A stretch of DNA of 6,687 nt from Rhodococcus sp. (in: high G+C Gram-positive bacteria) (GCA_012515885.1 JAAYXN010000365.1:1-6687); one strand, 5' to 3'; positions 1-5,828 are shown, counted from the stretch's first letter. The notes: generated by a model not told the origin, from the sequence alone. Translations and numbers: made by a program.

Positions 1-364
1 CCCGCACGTGCCGTGGCTTGAACCGGACATTGTCGATCATGTTGATGCGCTTGCCGACCGCGGTGTGCCAGCGGTGATCGTGTGCCCTATCGGGTTTGTC
101 TCTGACCATCTTGAAGTGGTGTGGGACCTCGACACTGAAGCCGAGCAGGCGGCCCGTCGACACGGCATGGATTTTGCACGCGCGGCGACCCCGGGAACCG
201 ATCCCCGCTTCACCCGCATGATTCTTGAGCTGCTTGCAGAAGTACGCGATGGCGCGGAGCCGCAGCGGCTTGGCGTCGAACCGCTTTTTGGTGTCGGCAT
301 CGATGGCTTACGGTGTGGCGATGCATGCTGCCCTGCGGGCCGGCGGCCACAGCTGCCAAGCTAG
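1..364 (+). CDS. cpfC: Coproporphyrin/protoporphyrin ferrochelatase, C-terminal part (5' end outside window)
   Basis: Inserts ferrous iron into the porphyrin ring late in haem synthesis. In actinobacteria the substrate is coproporphyrin III, so cpfC is the current name and hemH/hemZ older ones. The reading frame is open from base 2, so the gene enters from the left; about 120 codons are visible. The visible part opens with PHVPWLEPDI and carries the family signature VCPIGFVSDHLEVVWDLDTE, whose Glu corresponds to the conserved active-site Glu after SDH. The N-terminal half with the catalytic His is not in the window. Near the C-terminus is a cysteine group (LRCGDACCPAG, codons at 314-331), consistent with the [2Fe-2S] cluster reported for actinobacterial ferrochelatases; the fourth ligand would lie upstream. 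The stop TAG is 18 bp from the stop of the convergent gene, with no obvious hairpin between. Family assignment is firm; cluster binding is inferred. Confidence 0.95.
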   Translation, partial: PHVPWLEPDIVDHVDALADRGVPAVIVCPIGFVSDHLEVVWDLDTEAEQAARRHGMDFARAATPGTDPRFTRMILELLAEVRDGAEPQRLGVEPLFGVGIDGLRCGDACCPAGRRPQLPS

Positions 365-382
365 TTGGTGACAGCGGCCGAG

Positions 383-1219
383 TTAGCTTGCAGTGTTGAT
401 TGCGGCAGTCCGGGCCTGCCGCACGGCGCTCCGTAGTGGACGCAAGTGTGTCTCCAATGCCAGCGCTGACGCAGCGTCAACAGCGAGAGTGGCCATGGCT
501 CCGGTAGTGGGGGTGCCTGTCCCGAGGGTGTCGGCGGCAGTCAGGATCGCGTCGACGTGATCTGCGGATTCGAGGATGCGCAGTGACCGCGCGGACAGCG
601 AATCAGGGTAGGTGTGTAGCGAAGATTCGGTCAGTGCCTGCGCCACGGCGGCGCGAGCAGCTGTTGCCGAACCACCTACGAGTGCGAGTTCACTAACAGC
701 GGTTGCGGCATCGCGCACTGCCTCTCGGATAGCGAACTCGGCCTCACCGAGACCCATGCTGTGCTGGTGCAGCGGCAATTCAGGGAGCGCGTAGCTGGTC
801 CAACGCAGAACGTCAGGGCCCTCAATCGTCGGGATCAGCCCGATCCCAGGTTGACCAGCGCCGCCGACAAGTACGCCGTGACCGGTCTGCACGGCCGCGG
901 TAGCAAACCGTGATGGGGCTGGAAGCGCGCTGACATCGCCCGGCGCAGGAAGAACGAGGCGCACCACAGGGGCGGGGGAGCTGTGGGCGGGGGAGTTTTG
1001 GCCGGGGGATGCGGCCCGCCGCACCGCGGTGAGAAGGACAGCAAGATCGGCGGCAGGTGTCGCAGGCACCGCTGTCTGCTGCGCGGTGACCTCGTCATCA
1101 GCAACCACCAGGTGCAGCGGAGCCCAACGGTGCAGAGCATCGACAAGATCATCAGATGAGCTGTGTCCACGCAGCCAAGAGCTGGTCCACGCGGCAAGAG
1201 TGATGCTGGGAGTCGTCAC
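383..1219 (-). CDS. Alanine-rich conserved hypothetical protein, Rv1486c-like
   Basis: Function not recognised. The protein is about 278 residues with the chosen GTG start (MTTPSITLAAWTSSWL). It has no signal peptide and no clear membrane segment, so it is probably cytoplasmic. The N-terminus is AAWTSSWLRG followed by DDLVDALHRWAPLHLVV (about residues 9-40). A Pro/Ser-rich linker follows (about 70-85), then a mixed strand region with GHGVLVGGAGQPGIGLIP (113-130), then a long Ala-rich helical C-terminal half (155-278). I matched it to Rv1486c by position next to ferrochelatase and by similar length, from memory. Start choice: this GTG lies 8 nt behind TATGCT, a TANNNT -10 box, giving a leaderless start. 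An upstream ATG at 1306 would add 29 residues but overlap the divergent gene's start. The gene converges on cpfC and diverges from the DUF3097 gene. Confidence 0.8.
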   Translation of the reverse strand: MTTPSITLAAWTSSWLRGHSSSDDLVDALHRWAPLHLVVADDEVTAQQTAVPATPAADLAVLLTAVRRAASPGQNSPAHSSPAPVVRLVLPAPGDVSALPAPSRFATAAVQTGHGVLVGGAGQPGIGLIPTIEGPDVLRWTSYALPELPLHQHSMGLGEAEFAIREAVRDAATAVSELALVGGSATAARAAVAQALTESSLHTYPDSLSARSLRILESADHVDAILTAADTLGTGTPTTGAMATLAVDAASALALETHLRPLRSAVRQARTAAINTAS

Positions 1220-1227
1220 GACAATCC

Positions 1228-1278
1228 AGCATATGTCGGCGTGGCGGGCTGCACGTGCACCTGCGGGTGCTTTAGCGT
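1228..1278. promoter_or_regulatory. Divergent leaderless promoter pair with central palindrome
   Basis: The 67 bp between the two GTG starts hold a -10 box for each direction. On the minus strand TATGCT lies at 1233-1228, exactly 8 nt before the GTG at 1219. On the plus strand TAGCGT lies at 1273-1278, exactly 8 nt before the GTG at 1287. Neither start has a Shine-Dalgarno sequence, so both mRNAs probably begin at or within a base or two of the start codon. Between the boxes, at 1250-1259, is the perfect 10-bp palindrome TGCACGTGCA, in the -35 zone of both promoters. I see no good -35 hexamer for either. The symmetry supports the start choices; the palindrome as an operator is only a suggestion. 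Confidence 0.5.
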
Positions 1279-1286
1279 CGAACGCC

Positions 1287-2093
1287 GTGACTAGGTACGG
1301 CGACATTTTCTCAGGACACCCACGTAAGCAGAAGAAGGCGGTTCCTACCGTCGCTGCGGAGCGTGACCTCGTGGTCGAGGACGCAGCGACAGGGTACTGC
1401 GGGGCTGTCGTCGGATTCGAACGCACTTACGACGGTGACTTTGTTCGTCTGGAGGATGGTCGCGGGCAGCGTCGCCTTTTCGCGATGCGCGAAGCAGCCT
1501 TCCTCATCGACGGTGCTCCCGTGACGCTGACGCGTCCGCAAGCAGCGCCGCGCGCACCACAGCGTTCGGCCTCAGGTTCCACCAAGGTCGAGGGCCTGCG
1601 CGCCAGGACCGCCCGCGCCAGCCGCATTTGGGTAGAAGGGGTCCACGACGCCGCGCTCGTCGAACGCGTGTGGGGACACGACCTACGTGTCGAAGGTGTC
1701 GTTGTCGAACACCTGGAAGGACTCGACAATCTCGGAGCCCGACTGGCTGAGTTTGAACCGGGTCCGGGACGCAAAGTCGGTGTGCTGGTTGATCACCTTG
1801 TGGCAGGTTCCAAAGAAACCTCCCTCACTCGCGGCCTCGGCGAGCATGTACTGGTCACCGGACATCCCTACATCGACGTGTGGGAAGCGGTGAAACCCAG
1901 CGCTGTCGGTATTTCTCGGTGGCCACAGATTCCGCGGGGCGAGGATTGGAAAACCGTTGTATGCCGCGAACTTGGTTGGGGCACACCGACACAGGGCTGG
2001 CGCCACGTGTATGAGTCGGTCAACAGCTTCCGTGATTTGGAAGCGCCGCTGATTGGGGCCGTCGAGCAACTCGTTGACTTCGTTACTGCCTGA
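1287..2093 (+). CDS. DUF3097 family protein (possible Toprim-like fold)
   Basis: About 268 residues; function unknown. The sequence matches the actinobacterial DUF3097 family as I know it. The N-terminal part (28-85) is a small beta-rich region opening with LVVEDAATGYCGAVVGFER and containing RLEDGRGQRRLF. A basic, Ala/Pro-rich linker follows (about 86-113). The core (114-205) holds IWVEGVHDAALVERVWG, VVVEHLEGLDNL and KVGVLVDHLVAGSKE, then a turn GHPYIDVWEAVKP. The C-terminus (206-268) has a Trp-rich stretch. The VEGxxDA motif and the later VLVDHL resemble the Glu and Asp motifs of Toprim domains (as in RNase M5), but the second Asp of DxD is absent, so catalysis is uncertain. The frame is open further upstream, but GTG 1287 is preferred: family homology begins at TRYGDIF and a -10 box lies 8 nt before it. 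No membrane segments. It may be cotranscribed with nfeD, 78 bp downstream. Confidence 0.88.
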   Translation: MTRYGDIFSGHPRKQKKAVPTVAAERDLVVEDAATGYCGAVVGFERTYDGDFVRLEDGRGQRRLFAMREAAFLIDGAPVTLTRPQAAPRAPQRSASGSTKVEGLRARTARASRIWVEGVHDAALVERVWGHDLRVEGVVVEHLEGLDNLGARLAEFEPGPGRKVGVLVDHLVAGSKETSLTRGLGEHVLVTGHPYIDVWEAVKPSAVGISRWPQIPRGEDWKTVVCRELGWGTPTQGWRHVYESVNSFRDLEAPLIGAVEQLVDFVTA

Positions 2094-2171
2094 CCTACGA
2101 CCCAGATTTCGACGGCGGATCCGCAACTTCTGGTGCGCTGCGTGGTTTCTCCTTTCTGGTTAGATGGGGGC

Positions 2172-2603
2172 GTGGTCGCACTTTTTTGGTTTATCGGAGC
2201 GTTAGCGCTCGCTGCTGTCGAAGCAATGGTTGGGGAATTCTTCCTGCTCATGCTGGCGGGAGGCGCCCTCGCCACTGCAGGTTTTAGCGCGGTAACTGAC
2301 TTTCCCGTGTGGGTCGATGGCGTTTTTTTCGCCATCACATCCTTCATTCTCGTGCTGCTTGTCCGGCCCGCCTTGAAGAAGCGGTTTTCCGTACCGGAAC
2401 TGCGCCCCTCGGGAATTGACGCACTGCCAGGTAAGTCAGCACTGGTGTTGGAAGATATCGACCTGCATGCTGGCGCGATCCGGCTAGAAGGCGAAGTGTG
2501 GACCGCACGCCCGTTCGACGGAACGCAAACGTACGCTGCGGGTGAGACAGTGACCGTGATGGAAATTGATGGCGCTACCGCCGTCGTGTGGAGGGGACCG
2601 TAG
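2172..2603 (+). CDS. Short NfeD-family membrane protein, partner of the SPFH protein
   Basis: About 143 residues, close to the mycobacterial Rv1487 length I recall. It has three hydrophobic segments (roughly residues 2-16, 19-37 and 44-66, the last ending VRPALKK). A C-terminal OB-fold follows (about 80-143): GKSALVLEDIDL, RLEGEVWTARPF, then GETVTVMEIDGATAVVW, the usual NfeD soluble-domain pattern. This is the short NfeD form; the ClpP-like serine protease domain of long NfeD proteins is absent. NfeD proteins are encoded beside SPFH proteins, are thought to act with them at membrane microdomains, and that is the arrangement here. Start: the frame is open to a GTG at 2133, but GTG 2172 places the first membrane segment at the N-terminus. 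The GGGGG just before it is 1 nt away, too close for a normal ribosome site. A weak TTAGAT sits 6 nt upstream, so leaderless or coupled initiation is possible. Confidence 0.9.
   Translation: MVALFWFIGALALAAVEAMVGEFFLLMLAGGALATAGFSAVTDFPVWVDGVFFAITSFILVLLVRPALKKRFSVPELRPSGIDALPGKSALVLEDIDLHAGAIRLEGEVWTARPFDGTQTYAAGETVTVMEIDGATAVVWRGP
2590..2596 (+). promoter_or_regulatory. Ribosome binding site of the SPFH gene inside the nfeD 3' end
   Basis: GGAGGGG lies within the last codons of nfeD, 9 nt before the GTG at 2606. It decides the SPFH start: an in-frame GTG at 2588 overlaps it and has no site of its own. The nfeD stop TAG falls between this site and the GTG, with 2 nt between stop and start, so ribosomes finishing nfeD are placed to reinitiate. 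It is the clearest Shine-Dalgarno sequence I found in the window. Confidence 0.8.
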
Positions 2604-2605
2604 TT

Positions 2606-3853
2606 GTGGCTGCACTAATTGTGCTGATAGTTCTCGTTCTGTTTGTGGTGGTGGTCATCGCAAAATCAGTTGCGCTGATCCCACAGGCAGAAGCTGCCGT
2701 AATTGAACGGCTTGGCCGGTACTCGCGGACCGTTTCCGGTCAGCTGACGTTCCTGGTCCCATTTGTTGACGTTGTTCGTGCGCGAGTGGATCTGCGTGAG
2801 CGCGTCGTTTCGTTCCCGCCGCAGCCAGTGATCACGCAGGACAACCTGACGCTGAGCATCGACACCGTCGTGTACTTCCGGGTTACCAACCCGCAGGCCG
2901 CCGTGTACGAAATCAACAACTACATCGTCGGTGTCGAGCAACTGACCACCACCACGCTGCGTAACGTCGTGGGTGGCATGACGTTGGAAGAGACGCTCAC
3001 CTCGCGTGATGCGATCAACCAGCAGCTTCGTGCAGTCCTCGACAACGTCACCGGACGTTGGGGTCTGCGAGTGGCCCAGGTCGAGCTCAAGAGCATCGAT
3101 CCGCCGCCGTCGATCCAGGAGTCGATGGAAAAGCAGATGAAGGCTGATCGTGAGAAGCGCGCGATGATCCTGACTGCTGAAGGTTCACGCGAATCGGCAA
3201 TTAAGACCGCTGAAGGTGCCAAGCAGAGCCAGATCCTCTCCGCCGAGGGTGCTAAGCAGGCCGCCGTTCTCTCGGCAGAAGCTGACCGTCAGGCAATGAT
3301 TCTGCGTGCTCAAGGTGACCGTGCCGCGAAGTACCTGGAAGCGCAGGGTGAGGCTAAGGCGATCGAGAAGGTTTTCGCTGCCATCAAGGCTGGCAAGCCT
3401 ACGCCGGAACTGCTTGCCTACCAGTACTTGCAGACCCTTCCGGAAATGGCGCAGGGCGATGCCAACAAGGTGTGGCTGCTGCCTAGCGATTTCGGTGACG
3501 CACTGAAGGGCTTCGCCCGCACGCTCGGCGCTCCGGGCGAGGACGGCGTGTTCCGGTTTGAGCCCACTCCGGCAGACCCGGATGCTGCTAAGCCGGAAGA
3601 TGACTCGGCTGATGTCGCTGACTGGTTCGAAACCAAGTCTGATCCGGCTATCGTGCAGGCCGTGCGTGAGGCTGAAGTAGAAGCACGTAAGCCAGTTGAC
3701 GACCCGGCCTCGGCTGCGGTGCATGCGCCAGCGGCTCCGCAGAATCTTGGCGGCGAACAGTTCGGTCAGGGTCAGCTCGGTCAGCCGGGCCAGGGACAGG
3801 TGCAGGGGCAGTATGGTGCCCCGGATCATGGTCAGGGCTTCGGTCAGCACTGA
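2606..3853 (+). CDS. SPFH/stomatin-like membrane scaffold protein (slipin/QmcA type)
   Basis: About 415 residues, somewhat longer than the mycobacterial Rv1488 type (about 380, recalled). One N-terminal membrane anchor (residues 2-20, Val/Leu/Ile-rich). The SPFH domain follows (about 21-180): IPQAEAAVIERLGRYSRT, VDLRERVVSFPPQPVITQDN, an NNYIVGVEQLTTTTLRNVVG helix, then LRVAQVELKSIDPP. Next is a coiled coil of six 11-residue repeats (190-255), then the conserved C-terminal block LLAYQYLQTLPEMA and NKVWLLPSDFGDAL (269-299). The tail is acidic and ends in a Gly/Gln-rich stretch (380-415). SPFH proteins oligomerise into membrane rings or scaffolds that organise microdomains and hold proteases; whether this one does is inference. 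It follows nfeD by 2 nt with a GGAGGGG site inside nfeD, so the two are cotranscribed and probably translationally coupled. A strong hairpin terminator lies 30 bp after the stop. Confidence 0.96.
   Translation: MAALIVLIVLVLFVVVVIAKSVALIPQAEAAVIERLGRYSRTVSGQLTFLVPFVDVVRARVDLRERVVSFPPQPVITQDNLTLSIDTVVYFRVTNPQAAVYEINNYIVGVEQLTTTTLRNVVGGMTLEETLTSRDAINQQLRAVLDNVTGRWGLRVAQVELKSIDPPPSIQESMEKQMKADREKRAMILTAEGSRESAIKTAEGAKQSQILSAEGAKQAAVLSAEADRQAMILRAQGDRAAKYLEAQGEAKAIEKVFAAIKAGKPTPELLAYQYLQTLPEMAQGDANKVWLLPSDFGDALKGFARTLGAPGEDGVFRFEPTPADPDAAKPEDDSADVADWFETKSDPAIVQAVREAEVEARKPVDDPASAAVHAPAAPQNLGGEQFGQGQLGQPGQGQVQGQYGAPDHGQGFGQH
3173..3370 (+). repeat. Six in-frame hendecad coiled-coil repeats in the SPFH gene
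   Basis: Codons 190-255 encode six back-to-back 11-residue units: TAEGSRESAIK, TAEGAKQSQIL, SAEGAKQAAVL, SAEADRQAMIL, RAQGDRAAKYL and EAQGEAKAIEK. The A-E/Q-G start and the hydrophobic ninth to eleventh positions recur without insertions. Hendecad repeats form nearly straight, right-leaning coiled coils, the usual stalk of SPFH assemblies. The register is seen directly; the structure is family knowledge. Confidence 0.85.
3743..3850 (+). repeat. Gly/Gln-rich low-complexity tail of the SPFH protein
   Basis: The last 36 residues before the stop are mostly G and Q with scattered F, L, Y, P and H (for example GEQFGQGQLGQPGQGQ). The tail lies after the conserved SPFH C-terminal block and an acidic linker. 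It is probably disordered. The underlying DNA repeats cagg/ggtcag units, so its length could vary among strains by slippage. Confidence 0.7.
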
Positions 3854-3883
3854 GGCGCTAAAGCACTGACACACTGAAACATA

Positions 3884-3923
3884 CGGCTGGGGCCGGACCT
3901 CTTTGGAGGTCCGGCCCCAGCTG
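3884..3923. terminator. Strong bidirectional hairpin terminator between convergent genes
   Basis: Bases 3886-3901 pair perfectly with 3906-3921 (16 bp, mostly G-C, loop TTTG). A G-T and a C-G pair extend the stem to 3884/3923. A short T run (GTTTGT) follows on the plus strand, and GTATGTTT follows on the minus strand. It sits between the SPFH stop (+) and the end of the DUF3307-like gene (-), so it can end transcription from both sides. Confidence 0.88.
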
Positions 3924-3961
3924 CGTTTGTCGGTACGTGGTTATAGCCGGGTGTGCCCGAG

Positions 3962-4471
3962 TTACGTGATGAGGCCGAATCCGACGCCGCACACGGCAAG
4001 AGCCCACAGGACGCTGGTGAAGGTGCCGATAATGAACTGCTCTGACGCATTCGCTTCACGCAGTTCTGGATAGCGGGCGAGCCCTTTGACCGCGAGTATC
4101 ACAGCGATACCGCTTGGCCAGCCCGCGAGGATCGCGACAGCGACACTGGTGCGTTCCAGTAGCCCGATGATCCGACCGCCACGCAGGGGGCCGGGGTCCG
4201 GTGAGGGCGTCGCGTCTGGCTGTCGACGAGCAAAACGGAACGCGGCAAGCACAATGGGCGCGCCGCCTGTCGTGGCAGCGGCGACGGTGAGAACTAGCGT
4301 GGCAGCGAGCGCAAAACCGGTGACGGGCGCTGTCGCGGTACCGGCAACGGCAGCGATCGCGAGACCAATCAACGAGCCGATCGGGGCAACCCACCGTGGC
4401 ACGGAGCGCGCTGGCGCCACGATCGGTGCCGCCGCCGCAATACCTAACCCCACAAGCGCAAGAACAATCAC
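3962..4471 (-). CDS. DUF3307-like small membrane protein, partner of the SatD-like gene
   Basis: About 169 residues. Hydrophobic segments lie at roughly 2-19, 30-47, 52-68, 108-127 and 146-167. A polar Pro-rich loop (82-98) separates the N-terminal helices from the conserved C-terminal part. That part reads RGGRIIGLLERTSV (97-110), then ILAVKGLARYPELREA (125-140), then EQFIIGTFTSVLWA (144-157). The chain of LER, a Lys/Arg pair before PEL, and E..IIGT.TS matches the C-terminal region of DUF3307 membrane proteins, which I recall beside satD genes in other phyla. Biochemical function is unknown. Start: GTG 4471 overlaps the upstream TGA as GTGA, so translation is coupled to the SatD-like gene. 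The frame is open further upstream, but that would run through the SatD-like gene. It ends before the bidirectional terminator. Confidence 0.8.
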   Translation of the reverse strand: MIVLALVGLGIAAAAPIVAPARSVPRWVAPIGSLIGLAIAAVAGTATAPVTGFALAATLVLTVAAATTGGAPIVLAAFRFARRQPDATPSPDPGPLRGGRIIGLLERTSVAVAILAGWPSGIAVILAVKGLARYPELREANASEQFIIGTFTSVLWALAVCGVGFGLIT

Positions 4472-5049
4472 GTATCCGCCTTGATCAGTAGTCGTTCGGC
4501 GAGTCGACGCCCCGCCTTCTCGGTGTGCCAGTGTGCTACAGACAGCCGCTGGGAAACGGCTTGCTTGGAGATTCCGAGTGTCGTGGCGGTCTCTGTTTGC
4601 GTGACTCCTTGGCGCATGCACGCCACCGCCTCCCGTCCCTCCGGGGTGCGTCCAGCGACAATCACGGACAGCAGTGTGAGAGCTGTATCGGCGTCGGCGC
4701 TGCGCTCCGGTTCGGTGGCAGTGAAGGCGACCCGGCCCGCAGCATTCTTGGCCCGTTCGACGGCGTCTCGTGCGGCTTCGAAAGCGCGTCCGCGTCCCGC
4801 TCTGGTTTCGGCGGGCAGGGGATGTTCGACGGGCCCGGCGCCGATGCCGATGCTCCAGTGCCCACGATCAATCAGTTCGAGAGTGAGGGACACGACGAGG
4901 CTAACGTCGTCGGTGACGAGTTGAATCTCGTCTCCGGCGGTGCGCTGCATTGGCCTGGTAGTAGGGAGGTCTGCGTAGTCGTGGAGGAGGTCAGCAACGC
5001 GATCGACGTCGCGGCGGCTGCCTCGCTGGTCGATGGTCATGACGAACAT
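4468..5049 (-). CDS. SatD-family protein with C-terminal helix-turn-helix, probable autoregulator
   Basis: About 193 residues, cytoplasmic, in two parts. The N-terminal SatD-like part (1-110) has MTIDQRGSR, the TAGDEIQLV motif (37-45) and SIGIGAGPVE (66-75), then GRGRAFEAARDAVERAK (85-101). These match the SatD landmarks (opening D..SR, GDEFQ, G.G.G, AR.A), a fold related in look to nucleotide cyclase/GGDEF palm domains. The C-terminal part (124-193) is a sigma-region-4-like helix-turn-helix: GVTQTETATTLGISKQAVSQRLSVAHW, with SKQAVSQRL as the recognition helix. DNA binding is strongly suggested; a nucleotide ligand is only inferred. Start: ATG 5049 lies 6 nt behind a -10 TATCGT and is taken as leaderless; ATG 5040 is an alternative. 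The gene leads a two-gene operon with the membrane protein, and an inverted repeat spans its promoter. Confidence 0.85.
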   Translation of the reverse strand: MFVMTIDQRGSRRDVDRVADLLHDYADLPTTRPMQRTAGDEIQLVTDDVSLVVSLTLELIDRGHWSIGIGAGPVEHPLPAETRAGRGRAFEAARDAVERAKNAAGRVAFTATEPERSADADTALTLLSVIVAGRTPEGREAVACMRQGVTQTETATTLGISKQAVSQRLSVAHWHTEKAGRRLAERLLIKADT

Positions 5050-5055
5050 GAGTCA

Positions 5056-5091
5056 ACGATAATGCCTTGATTTTTAAGTATCAAGGCATTT
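5056..5091 (-). promoter_or_regulatory. SigA-type promoter overlapped by a perfect inverted-repeat operator
   Basis: On the minus strand, -35 TTGATA (5084-5079), a 17-bp spacer and -10 TATCGT (5061-5056) form a good housekeeping promoter, 6 nt before the ATG at 5049. The inverted repeat AATGCCTTGAT / ATCAAGGCATT (5061-5071 and 5080-5090) has two 11-bp perfect arms and an 8-bp A/T spacer. One arm contains most of the -35; the other ends on the first base of the -10. A dimer bound here would block RNA polymerase. The obvious candidate is the helix-turn-helix protein encoded directly downstream. Confidence 0.8.
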
Positions 5092-5112
5092 GGCTTAACT
5101 TTCCGATATCAA

Positions 5113-5814
5113 CTATGAAGACTTGACTTCTTGTGGGGCGGGATGATCGGACTCCTCCAACTCGTCCACCTGCGATGCAGCGGATCGGCGCATGTCAAAG
5201 AACAAACCAGCAGTACCGATTGCAATGCACACGCCAGACAGCAGAAGCAGTCCCGGCCGGCTTTCACCCGACAACGCATCACCGAGAAGCACAATGCCGA
5301 CCGTGCCCGGGATGATCCCGAACAGCGTGGCCACCATGTACGGAAGGGTGCGGATGGAGGTCACTCCACACACGTAGTTGACGATCGAAAAAGGAATGAA
5401 CGCGATCAGCCGCAGCGAACCCACCGCAAGCCACCCACGTTGATGGATGCGCTCGTCCACTCGGCGTGCCGCCGGACTGGTAATGCGCTGCCAGACCACA
5501 TCGCGCCCAATAGCTCGAACGAGCCACAGCGCCGCAACGGCGCTGAGGGTTGTGGCCACGATCGATAGTGAAATTCCCAGAACCGGGCCGAACAGCAGAC
5601 CTGCGCTGAGCGTAAAAACAGTGCGTGGAACAGGGAAAATGGTAACTACCGCATGGACGATAATGAAAGCGAGCGGCGTGAGTGGGCCCGTTGATTCGGC
5701 CCACTCACGCACCTGCTGCACGGAAGGATGGGGCGCTACAAAAACGGCGATCGCCACGGCGAGTAATACGGCTCCCACGGCGATCAGCCGGAAGTTACCG
5801 CGCAGTCTCGTCAC
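5113..5814 (-). CDS. TVP38/TMEM64 family (VTT domain) membrane protein
   Basis: About 233 residues with roughly six hydrophobic segments (8-27, 46-62, 66-102, 130-150, 155-180, 187-206) and a charged, acidic cytoplasmic tail (207-233). The VTT/SNARE-associated domain is recognised from TIFPVPRTVFTLSAGLLFGPVLG (58-80), with its re-entrant G-rich loop, and from RLIAFIPFSIVNYVCGVTSI (135-154). Relatives in the DedA/TVP38 superfamily act in lipid scrambling or membrane homeostasis; the substrate here is unknown. Start: GTG 5814 lies 8 nt behind TAGGCT, another TANNNT box, with no Shine-Dalgarno site, so it is probably leaderless. It ends 64 bp before the SatD-like gene, which has its own promoter. 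Rv1491c is the mycobacterial counterpart I would expect from position. Confidence 0.93.
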   Translation of the reverse strand: MTRLRGNFRLIAVGAVLLAVAIAVFVAPHPSVQQVREWAESTGPLTPLAFIIVHAVVTIFPVPRTVFTLSAGLLFGPVLGISLSIVATTLSAVAALWLVRAIGRDVVWQRITSPAARRVDERIHQRGWLAVGSLRLIAFIPFSIVNYVCGVTSIRTLPYMVATLFGIIPGTVGIVLLGDALSGESRPGLLLLSGVCIAIGTAGLFFDMRRSAASQVDELEESDHPAPQEVKSS

Positions 5815-5822
5815 GAGAAAAC

Positions 5823-5828
5823 AGCCTA
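5823..5828 (-). promoter_or_regulatory. -10 box for the leaderless TVP38 gene
   Basis: TAGGCT on the minus strand, 8 nt before GTG 5814, the same spacing as at the two starts at 1219 and 1287. No convincing -35 is visible. The 70-bp gap to zapE holds nothing else I can name. Confidence 0.45.

Noticed and set aside
1029..1286. Upstream extension of the DUF3097 reading frame
   Set aside because: The extra 86 codons lie antisense to the Rv1486c-like gene, and family homology begins only at TRYGDIF; GTG 1287 has a -10 box at leaderless spacing.
1220..1426. N-terminal extension of the Rv1486c-like gene (ATG 1306 or further upstream)
   Set aside because: It would overlap the DUF3097 start, the added residues look like random frame, and GTG 1219 has a well-placed TATGCT.
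3948..3959. Small hairpin CGGG-TGTG-CCCG
   Set aside because: Only four base pairs; the adjacent 16-bp hairpin explains termination here.
4481..5070. Long plus-strand open frames opposite the SatD-like gene
   Set aside because: They are shadows of a high-GC gene; their translations have no family pattern and they run against the operon.
5061..5090. Inverted repeat read as a terminator for the TVP38 gene
   Set aside because: It lacks a following T run on the minus strand and overlaps a complete promoter, so operator is the better reading; partial termination cannot be excluded.
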